This document shows, piece after piece, positions 58,605 through 64,000 of a DNA stretch of 64,000 nucleotides. A program made the translations under genes and the position numbers. The notes below the pieces were generated by a model that worked only from the letters and a program-made list of their open reading frames with translations, was not told the origin of the DNA and searched no databases. How positions within the stretch are numbered: position 1 is the stretch's first letter; each line of letters begins with the position of its first letter. The DNA lies in the NCBI GenBank assembly GCA_033980235.1, contig CM067070.1, forward strand, positions 29,650,627-29,714,626. The letters are read 5' to 3'. The stretch comes from Diadema setosum. Its lineage: Eukaryota; Echinodermata; Echinoidea; Diadematoida; Diadematidae.

Positions 58605-59204
58605 GAACAGACGCCGTGCGGGGCCGGAGCATGGCTGTCGCGTTTTTACAGCGACTGGGCCGGGCTAAGTTACTTAGCTAGGTAGTAGGTATGCATGTAA
58701 CGTTTAGACATTTCTATGCCTATTAAAAATAGAGTCTTCTAACTCCGAAACATAGCCCAAACGCCGAACGCAAAGATAACTGTGTACAAGGAGCGCCCCG
58801 GGGTAAGGTCTATACCGTCTATTTGTTACATGCAATAAGGAAATTTGTTCTAATGTTAGAAGCTTATAAAGTTACAATGTATAACTGTCAGTGTCAATGT
58901 TACAGCCAATAGAGGTCTGTCTACAGCCCAGTAGGCCTAACTGTTAGGTCAAAATCTCTTCAGTATGTTTTCAGGCTTGTTCTTAGTGAGGAGTCACGCC
59001 GTGTAATGCCGTGTTCTGTTTATCGAATTATAGCAATGACATTGTTTTATTAACGCGGTGTAGGTCTATTGTATCTTTCAATTCATATATCAGGGAAGTG
59101 GACACACCAACATGCACAGAAACCAGGGAACAAGTAACTCTGGCCGGGACGATGAAGCAGTACGTACGTGTTTGGGTCGCTGGTGCGGTTAGGGAAAAAG
59201 GTAG
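58605..59204. other. Unassigned sequence right of B, with a diverged B-like end
   Basis: At 59,160-59,191 GTACGTACGTGTTTGGGTCG...GCGGTTA resembles the B right end with several changes, perhaps an older copy. No left partner or target duplication found. No gene. Confidence 0.4.
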
Positions 59205-59600
59205 ACTCTACATTGATCAGAGAGACAGCCCGTGACAGACCGTTGACAACATCGGCCAGAACCGTAGGCTTAACACTAGCCAAGAATGAGCTGGGCGGCC
59301 ACAAGAATTCATCGATCAGAATAAGAGCCCAGGATATCCCATTTGCAGCATCAGTCAGAACCCTGGGCTAGTCGAGAATGAGCTGTGTGGCTAAGACGAT
59401 ACATCGACCAGAATGACAGCCTGCGATAGCCCGTTGACAGCATCAAACAGAACCGATGGGCTAGTCAAGAATGAGCTGGGTGACCAAAAGAATACATCGA
59501 TCAGAATGGCAGTTTTAGCCCGATAGCCCGTTGACAGCATCGACCAGAAACCTACGCTAGCCAAGAATGAGCTGAGTCAAAGAAAACACACTGATGCTGC
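59205..59600 (+). repeat. 93-bp minisatellite, about four units
   Basis: AAGAATGAGCTG recurs at 59,282, 59,374, 59,467 and 59,563, with TACATCGATCAGAATGACAG and CCCGTTGACAGCATCGACCA between. The 93-base period keeps reading frame, but frames carry stops between units, so coding is not supported. Confidence 0.85.
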
Positions 59601-59675
59601 CAGAGAAAACCTTTGAGAAATATGTAGATAGGGTAGGTAAGTTCGTTTGCATTGACTTATAGTGTATTTTATAGC

Positions 59676-59751
59676 TGCTCTTTCAGAATCTGCCGTCAAC
59701 CAAATATTCATGTCAGGCGACTTTTTGTTGGTTTGTGTGATGGAGGGTCAC
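59676..59751 (+). mobile_element. N3: right-end fragment of N-family transposon
   Basis: GCTCTTTCAGAAT...GGCGACTTTTTGTTGGTTTG...GGGTCAC matches the last ~75 bases of N1. The rest of the element is absent. Confidence 0.7.
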
Positions 59752-61205
59752 ATGTTTTGTTATGATCCCAATACAGTATTTGCAACTTACAATGTACCAG
59801 TGATAATGTTTCACTATAATTTGCATTTAACAGCTTTGAATCAACTGTATTGGGGGGAGGGGGGGTAGACGTAATGAGTTCCAACCAGATGCCAATCTGA
59901 GAAGTGGAGTCATTCATAGTTCTAAACTTTAAAAGCACAAGAGGAAAATGCTCTTTATAATTCTCCAGTCATTGTGTGGTCGATTTCTGCACACTTTTAA
60001 AGTTTGCACCTAGACTGGTAAAACTTATTGCATTTATACCCACGCAGGAATTACGTATTGTGTATACAATTGAAGATTATGTAATTTATTTCAAAGCACT
60101 GATGCACCTCTTGTCACCAGTTTATATTGCTTTTGCAGAAATACAAAATGTACATGTGTGGTGTTTAAAAGACTGTTGGCAAATTTGGTGAACAAAATGA
60201 CAAATGCTAACAACATATTATTGTCATAGGCAGGTTATAGGACAGCAAATTCGAACCTCAGCTTTAGGCCTGTATGTAGTTTACTCTAATGAATTTGTTG
60301 TTCTGCTTTTTAAAAAAAGTGTAAATGAAGAGTTTGTTCGCAAAAACCGATAAGTCTATATTTGCTAAATGGAGATATTTGCGATTAAAGGTCAAGAAAA
60401 ATAAAGAGAATAAGAAAATTGTTGCTTCTTTTGACCATAACTTCAAAAATGTACCTTTATATGTACAATGTAGTAACCAATTTATAATTTAAAAGGTATT
60501 ATTTTGTACTTTATGACAGAGACCGTACTTCACTTCAAAATCTTCAAAAATGGACTTATCGGTTTTTGCTATCAAACTCTTCAAATTTTTATCGATTCCC
60601 AATGTTATATATTTTAGATCATGGTTGAGGAATTTTGTTCATTCATGCTTGTGAAACTGTGTGGGTGTGGTATCCTAGCTCTTTTCCCCTTGGGATTCTT
60701 ATTATCCTTCTCATTATAAAACAATGTGTTCTTTTCTTTTCTTTTCTTTTTTGTGTGTGTTTTCGTAGGACATGCTGTAAATTGTCAGAAGTCATGATTA
60801 ACCTGAATTGATACTCTTCTTGTATTTGCAGTTGTATAGATGTGTCTATGGTGCTTTCAAATTGCAGAACAACTACAACAACAAAAAAAGGTCACTCGTA
60901 TACAAAGATATGTTGATTCAAGTACTCGACGTTATGAATGTGAAGTGAAGTGAAGTGAAGAAGTGTAAAGCTTATCCTATCCGAAGTATCATACAGTACC
61001 AGCAATAATTATAATATATGTTTTCTGTGACAATACCAAAGGTCCTGTTTAATGGAATTGTTTTCCTGCCCTTTGTAGTTGCTTTTAGGACAAATATGCG
61101 TTAAAAGAAAAAAAAAACAACAACACCGAACAAACTAGCAAATATGTGGAAAAAGTTCCTCATACTACTTAAGGAGGTAATGTACTTGCCTTCTGCCTAT
61201 CTTAT
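59752..61205. other. Unassigned, with a diverged W-like segment
   Basis: About 60,020-60,260 aligns loosely with W (ACGCAGGAATTACG, CACTGATGCACCTCTTG, AACAAAATGACAAAT). Also (GTGAA)n at about 60,940-60,960. No gene is supported. Confidence 0.5.
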
Positions 61206-61793
61206 GACTTACACAATTACTGTATCTCATCCATGCAGGAATTATTTCACAGAGAAATAGAAATTTTGTTATGTAAGCCTGATGCACCTCTTGCTATTTC
61301 ATATCACCTGTACAGAGATGTGTGATGGTGTTTCAAGAACTGCTCGGTACACAAACGACAAATATTGTGGAAAAAAAATTAGTGAACAAATGAAAATATT
61401 TTGGTAAGAATATTTGACAGATTATAACATGACAAATACAAACCTCACCTTTAGATTGTAAAAGTGAAGGTGAATAAATACATTTCTGCGAATTTGTGAA
61501 AGAGCAAATTTCTATGGTTTTCAGTTATTGAGTAATGTTTCATGAAAAAATATTGGTGAATGTCATGTACATGTATTCATGCTTGTGAAACTGTGCGTGC
61601 ATGGGTGTGTTATCCTTCCTCTTTTTTTTTTACAGTGTCAATGATAATGTATATATTATATGCTGATGTATTGCTAATACATATGTATACATGTTTTGAA
61701 CGTATGTTTGACTGATGAGATGAAATTCAGATGAATTCATTTCATTTCAAATGAGTTTGTGATGCACATTTTCAATGCAGATAGGTAATGTAC
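61206..61793 (+). repeat. W repeat, copy 2 (~590 bp)
   Basis: Near-identical to 47,181-47,768, 14,025 bases to the left, in the same orientation. The two bracket element B, so B may have inserted between older duplicates, or W may have been copied across. Confidence 0.85.
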
Positions 61794-61875
61794 CTTTAAG
61801 AATGGTGCCAGTGAAGCACCTTACCAGCACTGCATGTGAAACACACCAAAAATACACAGACATCAATTCACATAC

Positions 61876-62302
61876 TACATTCTAAGAAAAAAAAAAGGTT
61901 CTTTTGAGCACCATTAAATGGTTCTCAGCACTGTCACAATAGCGACACCTTTTTTGGAGCCTGTGAGAACCTTTTTCAAATGGTGCCTGTCAGCACCTTT
62001 TAACAATGGTGCCCATTAGAACCTTTTCCAATGAAATGGTTGTCATGAGCACCTTTTGAAAAGAGTCAAAAAGGTGCCCATCTTTAGTCAAAAAGGTGCC
62101 CATGGGCCCGGGGCACCTTTTAAATGGTACTCACGAACACCATTTCATCGGGAAAAAGGCTCTAATGGGCACCTTTTGCAAAAGGTGCCGACAAGCACCA
62201 TTTAGGAAAGGTTCTCATGAGCACCTAAAAGGGTGTCGCTATTGTGACAGTGCTGAGAACCATTTAATAGTGTTCAAAAGAACCTTTTTTTCTTAGAGTG
62301 TA
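61876..62302. mobile_element. C2: 427-bp foldback element
   Basis: Long inverted ends (~70 bases) starting TACATTCTAAG on the left and ending CTTAGAGTGTA on the right, including GAGCACCATTAAATGGTTCT and CACTGTCACAATAGCGACACC. The interior is strings of AAAGGTGCC/GAACC that read alike on both strands. Non-coding. Confidence 0.85.
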
Positions 62303-62385
62303 CCTTTAAGAATGGGGCCAGTGAAGCACCTTACCAGCACTGCATGTGAAACACACCAAAAATACACAGGCATCAATTCACATAC

Positions 62386-62808
62386 TACATTCTAAGAAGA
62401 AAAAAAAAAGTTCTTTTGAGCACCATTAAATGGTTCTCAGCACTGTCACAATAGCGACACCTTTTTTGGAGCCTGTGAGAACCTTTTTTTAAATGGTGCC
62501 TGTCAGCACCTTTTAACATTGGTGCCCATTAGAACCTTTTCCAATGAAATGGTTCCCATGAGCACCTTTTGAAAAGAGTCAAAAAGGTGCCCATCTTTAG
62601 TCAAAAAGGTGCCCATGGGCACCTTTTAAATGGTACTCACGAGCACCATTTCACCGGGAAAAAGGTTCTAATGGGCACCTTTTGCAAAAGGTGCCGACAA
62701 GCACCATTTAGAAAAGGTTCTCACGAGCACCTAAAAGGGTGTCGCTATTGTGACAGTGCTGAGAACCATTTAATGGTGCTCAAAAGAACCCTTTTTTCTA
62801 AGAGTGTA
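62386..62808. mobile_element. C3: tandem duplicate of C2
   Basis: Same element 510 bases to the right, together with the preceding ~85 bases (ACCTTTAAGAATGG...CATACTACAT). The shared flank shows a tandem duplication, not a second transposition. Its inverted ends match each other better than those of C2. Confidence 0.85.
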
Positions 62809-62811
62809 CCC

Positions 62812-63050
62812 TCTGGATAACTACCACCCGGATAACTACCCCCTGGATAACTACCCCCCGGAGAACTACCCCCTGGGTAACTACCCCCCGGATAACTACC
62901 CCCGGGATAACTACCACCCGGATAACCACCCCCCGGATAACTAACCCCCGGATAACTACCCCCAGGATACATATACCACCCGGATAATTACTCCCCGGAT
63001 AACTACCCCCGGGATAACTACCACCCGGATTACTACCCCCCCATAACCAT
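62812..63050. repeat. 15-bp minisatellite (CCCCGGATAACTACC)n
   Basis: About 15 units with minor changes. The minus strand reads as repeated Gly-Gly-Ser-Tyr-Pro, an artefact of the 15-base period with no start context or flanking gene. Confidence 0.9.
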
Positions 63051-63214
63051 ACCCCGAAACCCCCCCCCCCCGCCCCCTCCAGATACTTACCTACTGGACA
63101 ACCCTCCCTCCCCGCCCCCCCCCCCCCCGAAAGTTACCACCCGTTGTAATTTTACCATAAGTTCATAACACCATTTCAGAAGATGCACCTTTCTCTTATA
63201 CACTGTCATCATTT
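63051..63214. repeat. C-rich low-complexity segment
   Basis: Runs of 10 or more C at about 63,060-63,071 and 63,115-63,128, followed by unassigned sequence up to N2. Confidence 0.8.
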
Positions 63215-63740
63215 GTGACCCTGCACCTCAACACAAACAAAAAGTCGCCAGATAATGAATTTTTATAGTTAAGACCATATTCTGAAAGAGCAGACTTTAA
63301 GCTTTAAAATGATGTATAACTCAAAACAAATGGACTCTTCTAACCTATATCTAAATAATATAATTGGAAAGAAAGCACAAACTCAGGAAAAAGTGGGAAC
63401 TGAGAAAAGAGGCTCTGAAGTACAGCGTCTATTCAAGCGCTTAATCTTAACCAAACCGTGCTGGCTGTGCGATGAATGGGACAAAGAACAGGAAGTAAGC
63501 CACCAGATTTACAACAATGAAGGGATTATTAAATTAAACTGAAATTAAGCATGCCTCATTAACACATTCTGTCCATAATCAATGCCAATTTTCAAAGCAG
63601 TAGCACTATCCTTTCAAAACTTATTAGAGTTGAAAGTGAAGAGTGTGGACAAGGTTTTTCAGAAATGAAAAAGGGATTCTAAAGACACGCCTAATCACAC
63701 TATTCCACCAAAAATGTTCGAGATAAACTGCTTTATAAAA
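63215..63740 (-). mobile_element. N2: N-family transposon, inverted relative to N1
   Basis: Starts GTGACCCTGCACCTCAACAC after ATTT and is collinear with the reverse complement of N1 to about 63,740 (ATTCTGAAAGAGCAGACTTTAA, CATGCCTCATTAACACATTC). The other end has no recognisable counterpart, so it is truncated or continues as a longer variant. Confidence 0.75.
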
Positions 63741-64000
63741 TGGGTTCAAGAATGTAGCCAATAGGAAGCGCTGAAATGAGTGACGTGTGCTTCCTTTATT
63801 CTAGTCCCATTGCATTGCGTGTTAAATCCTATTGCCGATTGTCTGTGCGCGCGGCGGCTCCTTTGATGAATTGCATGCATACGCGCTGTCAATCCTGTAA
63901 ACAACTTCTAGTTCGGGCTGCCGGCCGGTGTCACAGGCGATCCGTTCCGGCCAGTCGATAAGTTCCGCCGGAACTTATCGGCGGACTTTGGCCGGTATAT
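63741..64000. other. Unassigned right edge
   Basis: No gene is visible. A perfect 11-bp stem, CGATAAGTTCC with its complement (63,956-63,966 and 63,970-63,980), stands in a GC-rich context and may be the tip of another element running off the window. Confidence 0.5.

Noticed and set aside
47181..61793. W repeats as LTRs of a 14 kb element containing B
   Set aside because: No TG...CA ends, no primer site or polypurine tract, and B has its own precise ends and target duplication inside.
62096..62820. Cys/His-rich frames in C2 and C3 that look like zinc-finger protein
   Set aside because: They run through the inverted-repeat ends of a foldback element and exist only as reading of AAAGGTGCC strings.
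62745..62972. Minus-strand open frame of repeated Gly-Gly-Ser-Tyr-Pro
   Set aside because: Produced by a 15-base minisatellite; no promoter, start context or flanking coding sequence.

Overview
This window is repeat-dominated animal (eukaryotic) DNA with almost no intact coding sequence. AT-rich non-coding DNA, splice-like signals, many short transposons, nuclear-receptor-like half-site strings (AGGTCA) and CpG-rich promoter-like islands all suggest a marine invertebrate deuterostome. An echinoderm is my best guess, but no gene here fixes the species.

Layout. 1-2,496: the 3' part of what looks like an LTR retrotransposon, with a broken acidic/Pro-rich coding stretch, a TatD-family nuclease domain with all metal ligands intact, a G-rich polypurine tract and a TGT...ACA LTR-like block. 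3,071-3,165: a 77-bp mini-transposon with a 9-bp target duplication. 3,714-5,845 and 43,936-46,395: two diverged copies, in the same orientation, of a ~2.2 kb sequence that bracket the central array. 6,229-43,805: a mosaic array of one non-coding repeat family (called R here). It carries hairpins, paired TGACGTCA sites, alternating CG/CA Z-DNA-type tracts and DR1-type GGTCAAAGGTCA motifs. The array is + oriented in the middle and - oriented at both edges, and is expanded by near-identical 4.9 kb and 2.2 kb tandem duplications. It is interrupted by DNA transposons called E2, T, M and K.

46,396-64,000: an accessory region built round one 9.8 kb element (B, 48,798-58,594), whose two ends are the same two ends seen fused in the 77-bp element. 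B carries a decayed RecQ-like helicase start and is stuffed with nested insertions: O (holding N1), M4, a ~175 bp tandem satellite, and G (holding S). To its right lie a 93-bp minisatellite, a second copy of a 590-bp repeat (W), two tandem inverted-repeat elements (C) and a 15-bp minisatellite.

Nothing supports a working cellular pathway here. The interest lies in mobile-element biology: matched changes between the ends of R and E2, element B and its deletion derivative, and a TatD nuclease riding in an LTR element. Element letters are my own labels. All family assignments come from reading the sequence, not from database searches.
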